Part shown: one piece after another, positions 46,983 to 55,280 of the stretch
Position numbering within the stretch: the stretch's first letter is position 1
Layout: each line of letters starts with the position of its first letter
Source of the DNA: Ancylobacter tetraedralis
GTDB lineage: Bacteria; Pseudomonadota; Alphaproteobacteria; Rhizobiales; Xanthobacteraceae
Assembly (NCBI RefSeq): GCF_014195655.1
Contig: NZ_JACICD010000002.1
Coordinates: 310,001 to 374,000, forward strand
Direction of reading: 5' to 3'
Length of the DNA: 64,000 nucleotides
Position numbers and translations under genes: made by a program
The notes under the pieces: generated by a model
Database searches by the model: none
Told to the model about the DNA's origin: nothing
Seen by the model: the letters and a program-made list of their open reading frames with translations, nothing else

Positions 46983-47822
46983 TCATTCGTGGCTGGAGAC
47001 GAACTGCTTGCCGAAATTATAGACCAGCGCCGTCTTGGTGGCGCCTAGCTTCACCCATTCCGGCGCGCGGGTCTGGATCGCCTTGAAGAATTCCTCCGAG
47101 CGGGCGCGGGCCTTGGCATGCACCGTGTCATAGCGGTCGAACTTCGCCTGGAAGGCGAACTCGCCGATGATCGAGGTCTCGGTCGCGCGGTCGCGCCACA
47201 CCGCGATGGTGGCCTTGGCGACGAATTCGTGGCCGAAATCGAAGGAGCCGACATTCACCTGCACCTCCTCGACCGGCAGGTTGTTGACCAGCGAGACCTT
47301 CTCGTCCGAATGCGCGGGGCAATGCTCGCGCAGCACCGGGAACACGGTGGAAATGCGCTCCAGCCCCTCGTCCAGCACCAGGCCGGGGGTCAGCAGCACG
47401 CAATTATGCGAATAGAGCGAGCGCATGCCGCCGAGACTGTCCTTCAGCGGCAGCAGCTCTTCCTTGAACTTGATATTGGCCGAGCCGCTCAGATGCGGCG
47501 TCACGTCGATCGCCGCCGCGGCCTCGAGGTCGGGATGGCGGAACTTGAAGGTCAGCTCGTGCTCGGGCTCGGGCCAGCCATCGGTATAAAAGGTGCGTTT
47601 GCGCAGAATGAAGGCGTTGCGATAGAGGTCGCTGTCGGGCGTGTCGTAGAACAAGACCTCGCGAACCTGGCGCTTGAAGCCGTCCTTGGCGGTGGTGACG
47701 CCCACCTTGAATTCAGGGGCGATCAGGCACAGCTTGTGCCAGAAGACCTCGAACTGATGGGGATCAAAGAACCGCTCCGGACGGAGCAGGATCTTGTACT
47801 CACGATAGTGAATATCGTCCAT
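46983..47822 (-). CDS. Putative CYTH/triphosphate-tunnel-like protein
   Basis: A 279-aa soluble protein I do not recognise by name. The first half has the look of a CYTH (adenylate cyclase/thiamine triphosphatase, VTC4-like) domain: YREYKILLRPERF at the start (E-x-K of the first strand), VREVLFYDTPDSDLYRNAFI LRKR, and HELTFKFRHPDLEAAAAIDV, i.e. alternating charged residues on successive strands. The second half (FVAKATIAVWRDRATETSII, EFAFQAKFDRYDTVHAKARA) has similar alternation (Lys and Glu facing one side). The family would bind a triphosphate or polyphosphate with metal ions. ATG 47822 is used; GTG 47846 is possible. Precedes chromate-transporter pair 2 on the same strand. Confidence 0.55.
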   Translation of the reverse strand: MDDIHYREYKILLRPERFFDPHQFEVFWHKLCLIAPEFKVGVTTAKDGFKRQVREVLFYDTPDSDLYRNAFILRKRTFYTDGWPEPEHELTFKFRHPDLEAAAAIDVTPHLSGSANIKFKEELLPLKDSLGGMRSLYSHNCVLLTPGLVLDEGLERISTVFPVLREHCPAHSDEKVSLVNNLPVEEVQVNVGSFDFGHEFVAKATIAVWRDRATETSIIGEFAFQAKFDRYDTVHAKARARSEEFFKAIQTRAPEWVKLGATKTALVYNFGKQFVSSHE

Positions 47823-48013
47823 GGATGTCTCGAAGGCACCTGTCACGAGGCTGTATTAGGGTTTACGCTTACTGCGAAATCGCCACAAGGGCATCTTCAC
47901 GCTTGAGGCCGAGGCGGGCGGTCGCGGCGTGACGGCACAGGATGCCGGCGCCGCGGAATCGTCCCGCCGGCGGGGCCAGGGGCCGGGATGTCCGCAAGAA
48001 GAGAGGCCGCACC

Positions 48014-48979
48014 ATGCCGTCCAAGCTCGACCAACTGCGTTCCATGACCGTCGTCGTCTCCGATACCGGCGACATCGAAACCGTCCGGCGGCTCAAGCCG
48101 CAGGATTGTACCACCAATCCGACCCTGCTGCTCAAGGCGGCCGAGATGCCGGCCTATGCCCATCTGGTCGACGAGGCGATCGAGTGGGGCCGCGCGCAGG
48201 GCGGCAGCGGCGCGGTCCATGCGACCTGCGACCGGCTGGCGCTGAATTTTGGTGCCGAGCTTTCCAAGATCGTGCCCGGCCGCGTCTCCACCGAGGTCGA
48301 TGCCGACCTGTCCTTCGACACCGCCGCGACGCTGGACAAGGCCCGCGCCTTCATCAAGGCCTATGAGGCGCGCGGCGTGGGCCGCGAGCGCATCCTCATC
48401 AAGGTGGCCTCCACCTGGGAGGGCATCCGCGCCGCCGAAGTGCTGCAGAAGGAAGGTATCGACTGCAATCTCACACTGCTCTTCTCGCTCACCCAGGCGG
48501 TGGCGGCGGCCGATGCGGGCGCCTTCCTCATCTCGCCCTTCGTCGGGCGTATTCTCGACTGGCACGTCAAGGCCGGCGAGGGGCCGTTCACCGCCGAGAC
48601 CGATCCGGGCGTGACCTCGGTGCGGCAGATCTACGCCTACTACAAGAAGTACGGCATCTCGACCGTGGTGATGGGCGCCTCCTTCCGCAACACGGCCGAG
48701 ATCGAGGCGCTGGCGGGCTGCGACCGGCTCACCATCGGCCCGGCGCTGCTCGACCAGCTCGCCGCCGACGAGGGCGTGCTGGAGCGCAAGCTCGACGCGT
48801 CCAATGTCGCCGAGGCTCCGGCCCGGATCGAGCTTGACGAGAAGGCGTTCCGCTTCGCCCTCAACGAGGACCAGATGGCGACGGAGAAGCTCTCCGAGGG
48901 CATTCGCCTGTTCGTGAAGGACCTGCGCACCCTGCGCGGGCTCGTCGCCCGGCGGCTGGAAGGCGCGCAGGCGGCCTGA
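48014..48979 (+). CDS. tal: Transaldolase
   Basis: Pentose-phosphate enzyme exchanging dihydroxyacetone units between sedoheptulose-7-P and glyceraldehyde-3-P. The 321-aa TalB-type protein starts [40 protein letters not shown]; the Schiff-base Lys is K130 in [20 protein letters not shown], followed by [32 protein letters not shown] and [20 protein letters not shown]. Length and motifs are normal. ATG 48014 is well supported. Divergent from the CYTH-like gene; a perfect inverted repeat lies just after the stop. Confidence 0.96.
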   Translation: MPSKLDQLRSMTVVVSDTGDIETVRRLKPQDCTTNPTLLLKAAEMPAYAHLVDEAIEWGRAQGGSGAVHATCDRLALNFGAELSKIVPGRVSTEVDADLSFDTAATLDKARAFIKAYEARGVGRERILIKVASTWEGIRAAEVLQKEGIDCNLTLLFSLTQAVAAADAGAFLISPFVGRILDWHVKAGEGPFTAETDPGVTSVRQIYAYYKKYGISTVVMGASFRNTAEIEALAGCDRLTIGPALLDQLAADEGVLERKLDASNVAEAPARIELDEKAFRFALNEDQMATEKLSEGIRLFVKDLRTLRGLVARRLEGAQAA

Positions 48980-48981
48980 TA

Positions 48982-49003
48982 GAGGAGGGCGCCCGCCCTC
49001 CTC
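48982..49003. terminator. Perfect palindrome after tal
   Basis: GAGGAGGGCG and CGCCCTCCTC are perfect 10-bp inverted copies with only CC between, directly after the tal stop. No T-run; possible terminator or mRNA-stabilising hairpin between tal and the TauE gene. Confidence 0.5.
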
Positions 49004-49018
49004 ACACGCCTGGCTGCG

Positions 49019-49774
49019 ATGACTCCCGAACTCGCCTTCCTGCTGGCCGCCGGCCTTGCCGCCTTCTGCGTCGGCATGGGCAAGGGCGGTGTTCCCATGA
49101 TCGGCACGCTCGCCGTGCCGATCATGTCGCTCGTGATGCCGCCCATCGCCGCCGCCGGCCTGTTGCTGCCGGTCTATGTCGTCAGCGACATGTTCGGCGT
49201 CTGGGCCTACCGGCGTGAATTCTCCACGCGGGTGCTTGCCATCATCATTCCCGCCGCGGCGTTCGGCATCGGCATCGGCTGGGCAACGGCTTCCTTCGTC
49301 ACCGACGCCATGGTCGAGGTGATCATCGGGGTGATCGGCATCGCCTTCTGCCTGGTGCGCTGGTTCGGCACGGCGGGCGCGGTGGCTCGGCCGGCAGATG
49401 TGCCGCGCGGGCTGTTCTGGGGTGCCGTCTCGGGCTTCACCAGCTTTGTCACCCATGGCGGGGCGCCGCCCTACCAGATGTATGCGCTGCCGCTGAAACT
49501 CCCGAAGATGGTCTATGCCGGAACCACGACCATCGCCTTCGCCGCCATCAACGCGATCAAGCTCGTGCCCTACTGGGCGCTCGGCCAGCTCAACCCGGCC
49601 AATCTGAAGGCCACCGCCCTTCTCATGCCGGTGGCCATCCTCGCCACCTTCGTCGGCGTGCAGGTCACGCGCCGTCTGCCGGAGGCGCTGTTCTACCGGC
49701 TGATCGTCATCGCCCTGTTCCTGCTCTCGCTGAAGCTGCTGCAGGGCGGACTGTTCACTTTGCTCGGGCTCTGA
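49019..49774 (+). CDS. TauE/SafE family sulphite or small-anion exporter
   Basis: A 251-aa inner-membrane protein with about eight helices. LLAAGLAAFCVGMGKGGVPM at the start (VGxxKGG), IAAAGLLLPVYVVSDMFGVW (LLPxxxxxD), LFWGAVSGFTSFVTHGGAPP (GxxSGFxSxxxHGGAPP) and LPKMVYAGTTTIAFAAINAI are the TauE/SafE signatures. Members export sulphite, sulphoacetate or other organic anions; which one is unknown. ATG 49019 is used. It follows tal in the same direction and converges on an MFS gene with no gap. Confidence 0.88.
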   Translation: MTPELAFLLAAGLAAFCVGMGKGGVPMIGTLAVPIMSLVMPPIAAAGLLLPVYVVSDMFGVWAYRREFSTRVLAIIIPAAAFGIGIGWATASFVTDAMVEVIIGVIGIAFCLVRWFGTAGAVARPADVPRGLFWGAVSGFTSFVTHGGAPPYQMYALPLKLPKMVYAGTTTIAFAAINAIKLVPYWALGQLNPANLKATALLMPVAILATFVGVQVTRRLPEALFYRLIVIALFLLSLKLLQGGLFTLLGL

Positions 49775-51016
49775 TCAGGCGTCGTCCGTCACCGGCCGGC
49801 CGATGGCGGTGGCGGTCCAGAACCCGGCCGCCACCACCAGCGAGGCGGCGATGATCGCCACCAGCACGGCGTCGTAGCCGCCCGTGGCGGTCCACAGCAC
49901 GGCGAGGCCGGCGGGAGCCGCCGCGCGGGCGATCAGCGCGGGGAAAGCCAGCGCGCCGTTGACCGCGCCATAGGCGCGCCGGGTCAGCAGTTCCGGCACG
50001 ATCAGGCCGCGCACGATGGTGATGATGCCGTTGACCGCGCCGAAAGCGAGCGCGAACAGCGCCACGCCGGTGAAGGCGGGCGGCATCAGTTCCAGCGCGA
50101 GGAAGGCGAGCGGAAACACCGCGACGATGAGCGAGCCGATCACCCGCACCGGCGCGCGCGGCGCCAGCACGGTGATGGCGATCCGCCCGGCGACCTGCGC
50201 CGGCCCGATGATGGCGATGGCACCCACCACGGCGTGGGTGTCGAAGCCGCGCTCGATCAGCAGCGGGTAGAGGTGGAAGGTGAAGCCGGAGAACATCGCG
50301 GCATAGGCGGTGAAGGCGACGGCCAGCGCCCAGAACACGGGCTGGCGCAGCGCCTCGCCCACCGCCGAGCGCCGTCCCTCTTCCGGCGCCGCACTGGCAG
50401 GCAGGCGGGCGAGATCGCGGGAGGGGTCGATGGCGAGGAAATTCGCCGTGCCGCAGATCGCGATGTTGATCGCCGCCATCACCAGAAGCGTCTCGCGCCA
50501 GCCGATGCCCTCGATGAGCAGCTGGATCAGCGGAATGAACACCGTGGAGGCGAAGCCGCCCCACATGGTGAGAGTGGTGATGCCGGAACGCGCCTGCATC
50601 GGCCCGGTTCGCCGCGCCACCACCGCAAAGGCGGGGTCATACAGAGTGGCCGCCTGCATCGCGCCGATGCCGGCGGCGGCGAGATAAAACAGCGCCATGC
50701 TGCCGACCTGCGACCACAGCACGAAGAGCAGCCCGGCCAGAAGGGAGCCGCCGGCCATGATCGCGCGGCCATGGCCCCGGTCGATCCACACGCCCACGGG
50801 ATAGGCGGCAAGGCCGGCCAGCGCGAGGCCGAGCGTGGCGGCGCCGTAGAGCTGGGCCTTCGACCAGCCGAGATCCGTGCTCATCGCCTGCGCGATGAGC
50901 GGGAAGCTGTAATAGAGCGTGCCCCACGAGCAGACCTGCCCGATGCCGAGCCCGGAGAGGAACAGGCCGCGCGCGCCGGGCAGCGGCTCGGGCGCCGCGG
51001 GGGAGGGGACGCCCAT
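49775..51016 (-). CDS. MFS transporter
   Basis: A 413-aa, 12-helix major-facilitator protein. LGIGQVCSWGTLYYSFPLIA opens helix 1, LAAYPVGVWIDRGHGRAIMA is the loop 2-3 signature (Gxx(V/A)xRxGxR-like), and AAGIGAMQAATLYDPAFAVV and ELLTRRAYGAVNGALAFPAL (loop 8-10) support a monocarboxylate-type or YcaD-like MFS. Substrate unknown. ATG 51016 begins the protein. Its stop directly abuts the convergent TauE gene's stop, and it lies 15 bases downstream of the M20 amidohydrolase gene on the same strand, so both may form an import-and-hydrolysis pair. Confidence 0.85.
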   Translation of the reverse strand: MGVPSPAAPEPLPGARGLFLSGLGIGQVCSWGTLYYSFPLIAQAMSTDLGWSKAQLYGAATLGLALAGLAAYPVGVWIDRGHGRAIMAGGSLLAGLLFVLWSQVGSMALFYLAAAGIGAMQAATLYDPAFAVVARRTGPMQARSGITTLTMWGGFASTVFIPLIQLLIEGIGWRETLLVMAAINIAICGTANFLAIDPSRDLARLPASAAPEEGRRSAVGEALRQPVFWALAVAFTAYAAMFSGFTFHLYPLLIERGFDTHAVVGAIAIIGPAQVAGRIAITVLAPRAPVRVIGSLIVAVFPLAFLALELMPPAFTGVALFALAFGAVNGIITIVRGLIVPELLTRRAYGAVNGALAFPALIARAAAPAGLAVLWTATGGYDAVLVAIIAASLVVAAGFWTATAIGRPVTDDA

Positions 51017-51030
51017 GATCGGCCTCGGGC

Positions 51031-52227
51031 TCAGGCCGCGGGCCGCAGCAGGGAATGAACCAGATGGACCCAGTAGCTGGCCCCGACCGGAATCAGCGCG
51101 TCGTTGAAATCATACTGGGCATTGTGCAGGTTCGCGCCCGGCCCGCTGGCGAGGCACAGATAGGCGCCCGGCGCCTTCTCCAGCATATAGGCGAAATCCT
51201 CCGCCGCCATGATCGGCTCGAAATCCGCCACCACCGCCCCGGCGCCGGCGGTGAGGCGGGCGGCATCGAGCGCGTGGGCGAATTCCGCGCCGTGATTGAC
51301 CAGCGCCGGATAGCGCCGCTCGTAGCGGATCTCCGCCCGGGCCCCCTGCGCGGCGCACACGCCTTCCACCACCGCGCGGAAGCGCTGCTCGACAAGGTCG
51401 CGCACCTCGCTCGTGAAGGTGCGCACCGTGCCGCGCAGCAGCACCTCGTCGGGGATCACGTTCCAGGTGTCGCCGCCATGGATCTGCGTGACGGTGACGA
51501 CCGCCGCCTCCTGCGGGCTCACCGCGCGGGCCACGATGGACTGGAGCTGCGCCACGATCAGCGATGCCGTGAGCACCGGATCGATGCCGCGCTGGGGCAT
51601 GGCGGCATGGGCGCCGCGCCCGATCACCCTCACCTCGAAAATGTCGAAGGCGGCGAACATCGGGCCCGGGCGGCCGAGAAAGGTGCCGAACGGCGCGTTC
51701 GGCCAGTTATGCAGGCCATAGACCGCCTGCATCGGGAAATGCTCGAACAGGCCTTGCTCGACCATCACCCGCGCACCGCCCTCGTTCTCCTCGGCGGGCT
51801 GGAAGACGAAGTGCACCGTGCCGGCGAAATCCGGGTCCGCGCTCAGGTGCCGGGCGGCGGCGAGCAGCATGGTCATGTGCCCGTCATGGCCGCAGGCGTG
51901 CATCTTGCCGGGCGTGTCGGAGCGCCAGGGCAGGTTGGTCGCCTCGTGAATGTCAAGCGCGTCCATGTCGGCGCGCAGCCCGATGGCCGGCCCCTCGCCG
52001 CGCGCGCCCTTCAGAGTCGCCACCAGCCCGGTGCCGGCGAGGCCGCGATGGACGGGCAGGCCGAAGCTCGTGAGCCGCGCCGCCACGAAGGCGCTGGTGC
52101 GCTGCTCCTCGAAAGCTGTCTCGGGCATGGCGTGCAGCGTGCGTCGCCAGGAGGTGAATTCCTCCGCCGCCTGCGCGAGGGCGGGCAGGACGCCCTGGGC
52201 GATGTCGTCGTCGGTTTCATGCTGCAC
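51031..52227 (-). CDS. M20D family amidohydrolase (hippurate hydrolase-like)
   Basis: A 398-aa metallo-amidohydrolase. RRTLHAMPETAFEEQRTSAF, GPAIGLRADMDALDIHEATN, KMHACGHDGHMTMLLAAARH (zinc ligands Cys/His), FVFQPAEENEGGARVMVEQG (catalytic Glu-Glu) and YGLHNWPNAPFGTF are the M20D signatures of hippuricase, IAA-amino acid hydrolase and related enzymes; FEPIMAAEDFAYMLEKAPGA supplies the last ligand. The acyl-amino acid substrate is unknown. GTG 52227 is a tentative start; the frame is open 34 codons further with unlikely sequence. Upstream of the MFS transporter by 15 bases. Confidence 0.87.
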   Translation of the reverse strand: MQHETDDDIAQGVLPALAQAAEEFTSWRRTLHAMPETAFEEQRTSAFVAARLTSFGLPVHRGLAGTGLVATLKGARGEGPAIGLRADMDALDIHEATNLPWRSDTPGKMHACGHDGHMTMLLAAARHLSADPDFAGTVHFVFQPAEENEGGARVMVEQGLFEHFPMQAVYGLHNWPNAPFGTFLGRPGPMFAAFDIFEVRVIGRGAHAAMPQRGIDPVLTASLIVAQLQSIVARAVSPQEAAVVTVTQIHGGDTWNVIPDEVLLRGTVRTFTSEVRDLVEQRFRAVVEGVCAAQGARAEIRYERRYPALVNHGAEFAHALDAARLTAGAGAVVADFEPIMAAEDFAYMLEKAPGAYLCLASGPGANLHNAQYDFNDALIPVGASYWVHLVHSLLRPAA

Positions 52228-52377
52228 GTGCGGCCGCCTGACGCTGCGCTGGAGCTGGCGCGCTGTATAGGCACCCCCGCAGCTCGGAGGCAAGGGGCGC
52301 CGAAAGAGGCGCTCCACCGGGTGCACCAAAGAAAGTGGTAAGCGCGTGCTGCGCCTCTATTTCGGGGAAATGGTGAA

Positions 52378-52402
52378 GGAACGTTGTCCGCCGGTAGGTG
52401 TT
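52378..52402 (+). promoter_or_regulatory. Candidate EcfG-type general stress promoter
   Basis: GGAAC at 52378-52382, then 16 bases, then TGTT at 52399-52402. Alphaproteobacterial EcfG promoters read GGAAC-N16/17-CGTT, so the -35 is perfect and the -10 matches three of four. It lies about 90 bases upstream of the DUF892 gene, a class of genes often under this regulon. Confidence 0.35.
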
Positions 52403-52493
52403 CTACCTTCCGTGGGCCGCGCCGCAACGGCAGATGGGGCCCTCAATATAGACATTACGTACATGACGTACGCTCCATCAGGAGGAAATTACC

Positions 52494-53000
52494 ATGTCAG
52501 TGTTCTCGAAAGACATCAAGACCTTCGACGACCTCTTCCTGCATACGCTGCAGGACATCTATTACGCGGAGAAAAAGATCTCCAAGGCTCTGCCGACCAT
52601 GATCGAGAAGGCGAGCAACAAGCAGCTCAAGGCCGACTTCAAGCATCATCTCGGCGAGACCGAGAACCATATCAAGCGCGTGGAGAAGGTGTTCGAGCTT
52701 TACGGCGCCAAGCCGAAGACCACCAAGTGCCCGGCCATTGACGGCATTCTGGAAGAGGCCCACGAGGTCGCCGGCGAGGTGGCCGATCCCGAAGTGCTCG
52801 ACGCCGCGCTGATCGCCGCCGCCCAGGCGGTGGAGCATTACGAGATCACCCGCTACGGCACGCTCGCCGCTTGGGCCAAGCAGCTCGACCGGGCGGATTG
52901 CGCCAGCGTGCTGGAAGAGAACCTCGCCGAAGAGAAGAAAGCCGATGCCAAGCTGACCAAGCTGGCGGAATCTAAGATCAATCTGCAGGCCGCCGAATAG
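52494..53000 (+). CDS. DUF892 ferritin-like protein (YciE/YciF family)
   Basis: A 168-aa four-helix ferritin-like protein. DLFLHTLQDIYYAEKKISKA LPTMIEKASN, FKHHLGETENHIKRVEKVFE and DAALIAAAQAVEHYEITRYG-TLAAWAKQL carry the paired Glu and E-x-x-H residues that would bind a di-metal site; LEENLAEEKKADAKLTKLAE closes the bundle. YciE/YciF proteins are induced by osmotic and general stress; the biochemical role is uncertain. ATG 52494 has a perfect AGGAGGAAATT leader. A candidate EcfG promoter lies upstream. Confidence 0.92.
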   Translation: MSVFSKDIKTFDDLFLHTLQDIYYAEKKISKALPTMIEKASNKQLKADFKHHLGETENHIKRVEKVFELYGAKPKTTKCPAIDGILEEAHEVAGEVADPEVLDAALIAAAQAVEHYEITRYGTLAAWAKQLDRADCASVLEENLAEEKKADAKLTKLAESKINLQAAE

Positions 53001-53174
53001 GCTGGCCGGCGGGTGGCCGGTGCCGGTGGCGAGGTCTCCCCCTCCGCCGGCGCCGGCCTGCAGCCTTTCCGGTGAGCCCCCGCTCATCGGAGGGGCTGCC
53101 GAGCCATGTCGGTACGCCTCGTCATGAGCGAGCCGCGCTTCACGCGACACGTTCCGTGACGTGGCAAGGACGAG

Positions 53175-53381
53175 ATGTCCGCGAAATCGAAAGCCCAGCA
53201 GAAAGCTGCCGGAGCGGCGCTCGCCGCCACGCGTGGCGAGACGGCATCGAGTGCGCTCAAGGGTGCCTCGAAGCCGATGGCGCGATCCATGAGCGTCGAC
53301 GAACGGGCCGAGCTCGCCGCCACGCCGCGCAAGGGCAAGCCCGAGCGCGTCGGCGCCAGGGGGGCGGGGAGCCGCCCTTGA
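53175..53381 (+). CDS. DUF3008 family small protein
   Basis: A 68-aa basic, disordered-looking protein. SAKSKAQQKAAGAALAATRG, ETASSALKGASKPMARSMSV and TPRKGKPERV match the DUF3008 pattern (KSKAQQKAAGAALxAKRG...LKGASKxMxxSM...RKGKPEHV). Function unknown; such proteins are often in stress-related neighbourhoods. ATG 53175 follows AAGGACGAG. Sits between the DUF892 and iron-permease genes in the same orientation. Confidence 0.85.
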   Translation: MSAKSKAQQKAAGAALAATRGETASSALKGASKPMARSMSVDERAELAATPRKGKPERVGARGAGSRP

Positions 53382-53432
53382 CCGGAACGAAGCCGGCCGC
53401 GCCACGTTGAAGCTCCGCATAGCGGGGTTCCC

Positions 53433-53903
53433 ATGGCGACGACACGCAAGCCGGCTTCAACGTCTTCTCGCAAATCCCTTTCCGAGCCCTCCGGCGCGGC
53501 GTCCGGCGCGTCTGGCGGCGGCGGTGGGCGACCCAAACGCTCCTTCTTCACCCGCTTCTCGCAATGGGTATCGACGCAGGCGGGCAAGCCGACGACCTTC
53601 ATCGGCGCCATGGGCCTGATCGTGCTGTGGGGCGTCAGCGGGCCCCTGTTCGGCTTCGGCGATACCTGGCAACTGGTGATCAACACTTCGACCACCATCA
53701 TCACCTTCCTGATGGTGTTCGTGATCCAGAACAGCCAGAACCGCGACACCGCCGCCCTGCACATCAAGCTCGACGAACTGATCGCCAGCGGCACGAGCGC
53801 CCGGCGGATCCTGCTCGACCTCGAGGAGTTGGATGAGAGCGCGATCGAGAAGATCCGTTCCGAATACGAGGAACTCGCCCGCCGCGCGCGGGAAGGGCGC
53901 TAG
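53433..53903 (+). CDS. Low-affinity iron permease family protein
   Basis: A 156-aa membrane protein of the PF04120 family (named after yeast Fet4). A Ser/Gly-rich N-terminus (~32 residues) precedes RFSQWVSTQAGKPTTFIGAM-GLIVLWGVSGPLFGFGDTWQ and NTSTTIITFLMVFVIQNSQN-RDTAALHIKLDEL, the diagnostic TxxxFLMVFxIQNxQNRDxxAxxxKLDEL motif. Two helices are visible. Iron transport in bacteria is not established. The last helix region is acidic. Its TAG stop and that of the convergent ROK gene share the palindromic CTAG at 53900-53903. Confidence 0.88.
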   Translation: MATTRKPASTSSRKSLSEPSGAASGASGGGGGRPKRSFFTRFSQWVSTQAGKPTTFIGAMGLIVLWGVSGPLFGFGDTWQLVINTSTTIITFLMVFVIQNSQNRDTAALHIKLDELIASGTSARRILLDLEELDESAIEKIRSEYEELARRAREGR

Positions 53904-55108
53904 CCCTTCTTCTTCTCCTTCTCGTCCTTGTCTTTCTTGGTCGTTTCCTTGACGCTCTTGTCTTTTCCACCCTTCTCCTTGCCGTCCTTGCGCTCCCGCA
54001 CCGCCGTCTCCTCGGCATTGGGGTGGGAGCGGTTGGTGAAGCGCGCATTGCCAAGGCCGGTGCCGATGGTGATGACGCCCCAGCGCTCGACATCGCCCAT
54101 GAACGGCACCTCGCTCAGGCCCTGCACCACCGCGTCATTGTGCATGACGAGTGTCGTCTCGCGCCCGCCAATGGCCGGGATCGCCTCCCACAGCGCGGTC
54201 GGCAGGTTGAAGCGGCGGCTCTCCCAATTGCCCGGCAGGTTCTGTGCGCCGGTCTCGATGGCGCCGTCCGGGGCGATCGCACCGGGGCAGCCGATGCCGA
54301 TGAAGGGGGCGAGGTTGAAGCCTTCCGCTTCGGCATGCTCGATGAGCGTGCCCAGCATGCCGGCCAGCCGGTCGACGGCCGCGTCGCGGGTCAGCTTTTC
54401 CTCCGCGTGGCGCCACAGATCCATCTCGGCGACGCGCGCCCTGGAGAGGTCCTGCGCCTTGTCGAGGTTGAGCTTGACGATGCCGGCGCGGATATTGGTG
54501 CCGCCGATATCGACGCCGAGAATGTGATCGAAACTGGCGAACATCCAGCTGGGGGCGAGATGGACGGCGCCGATCAGCCCTGCCTCGTCGGGCTCGGCGC
54601 GGATGGGCACCAGTTCGATCTCGATGCCGTCGGCGCGGGCGATCAGTTCGGCGCGGGCGATGGCGATCTCGGCGAAGCGTCCCCCTTTCAGCCCGCCGCC
54701 CACCACGATGCGCTGGGTATCGCGCCATTCCCGGGTGCGCAGCAGGCGGCGGATGACGGTGATGAGCTCGCTGGCATAGTCCTCCACGGCGCTGAAGATC
54801 AGCGCCTGCTCGTGCGGCTTGCCCGCGACGAGCAGTTCGTCCAGCAGCGTTTTGGAGAGTTCCGCCGTCGGCGTGTCGCCCAGCGCCTTGGCGGGACGGC
54901 GGGCGAGATTGCGCCAGCGGTCGAGTATGTCGAAGAAGGCGGCGCGGCGGGCGCGGTCGCCGACAAAGCCGTCCTCCTCGCGCAGCTGGCTGTTGCACGC
55001 ATCCACGCTTACGGCCGCCAGCACCGGCGCGCCGTGCACGGTGACAGAGGGTGGGGCGGGCTCGCTCCTGGATTTGTCGGCGGCGGTCTGCGGGCGGGGG
55101 GAGGCCAT
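53900..55108 (-). CDS. ROK family protein with extended N-domain and Lys-rich tail
   Basis: A 402-aa protein of the ROK (repressor, ORF, kinase) superfamily. The nucleotide-binding start is displaced to the middle: HILGVDIGGTNIRAGIVKLN (DxGGTxxR), later IGIGCPGAIAPDGAIETGAQ NLPGNW, LVMHNDAVVQGLSEVPFM (catalytic Asp in HNDA) and WGVITIGTGLGNARFTNRS. The N-terminal ~150 residues (FFDILDRWRNLARRPAKALG, TRIVVGGGLKGGRFAEIAIA-like) are an additional domain also of sugar-kinase fold. The last ~35 residues are almost entirely Lys/Glu/Asp. The usual ROK zinc cysteines are not evident. Probably a glucokinase-like sugar kinase; substrate unknown. ATG 55108 is tentative. Confidence 0.8.
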   Translation of the reverse strand: MASPRPQTAADKSRSEPAPPSVTVHGAPVLAAVSVDACNSQLREEDGFVGDRARRAAFFDILDRWRNLARRPAKALGDTPTAELSKTLLDELLVAGKPHEQALIFSAVEDYASELITVIRRLLRTREWRDTQRIVVGGGLKGGRFAEIAIARAELIARADGIEIELVPIRAEPDEAGLIGAVHLAPSWMFASFDHILGVDIGGTNIRAGIVKLNLDKAQDLSRARVAEMDLWRHAEEKLTRDAAVDRLAGMLGTLIEHAEAEGFNLAPFIGIGCPGAIAPDGAIETGAQNLPGNWESRRFNLPTALWEAIPAIGGRETTLVMHNDAVVQGLSEVPFMGDVERWGVITIGTGLGNARFTNRSHPNAEETAVRERKDGKEKGGKDKSVKETTKKDKDEKEKKKG

Positions 55109-55280
55109 GGGTGCCGGGGCTCGCTGTTCCTGCGTCGGGTGGAGGGAAACGGATGAAGCCGCCTGTGCGTTCCCTCCCATCGTGGTTTGCGATGGCGCGG
55201 CCCGCCCGCCGGAAGGAAGCGATGATGAAAAATCGGCGGGCGCCGGGGAATAGGGCGGCGGGCGGCTCCGTATACGGGTC

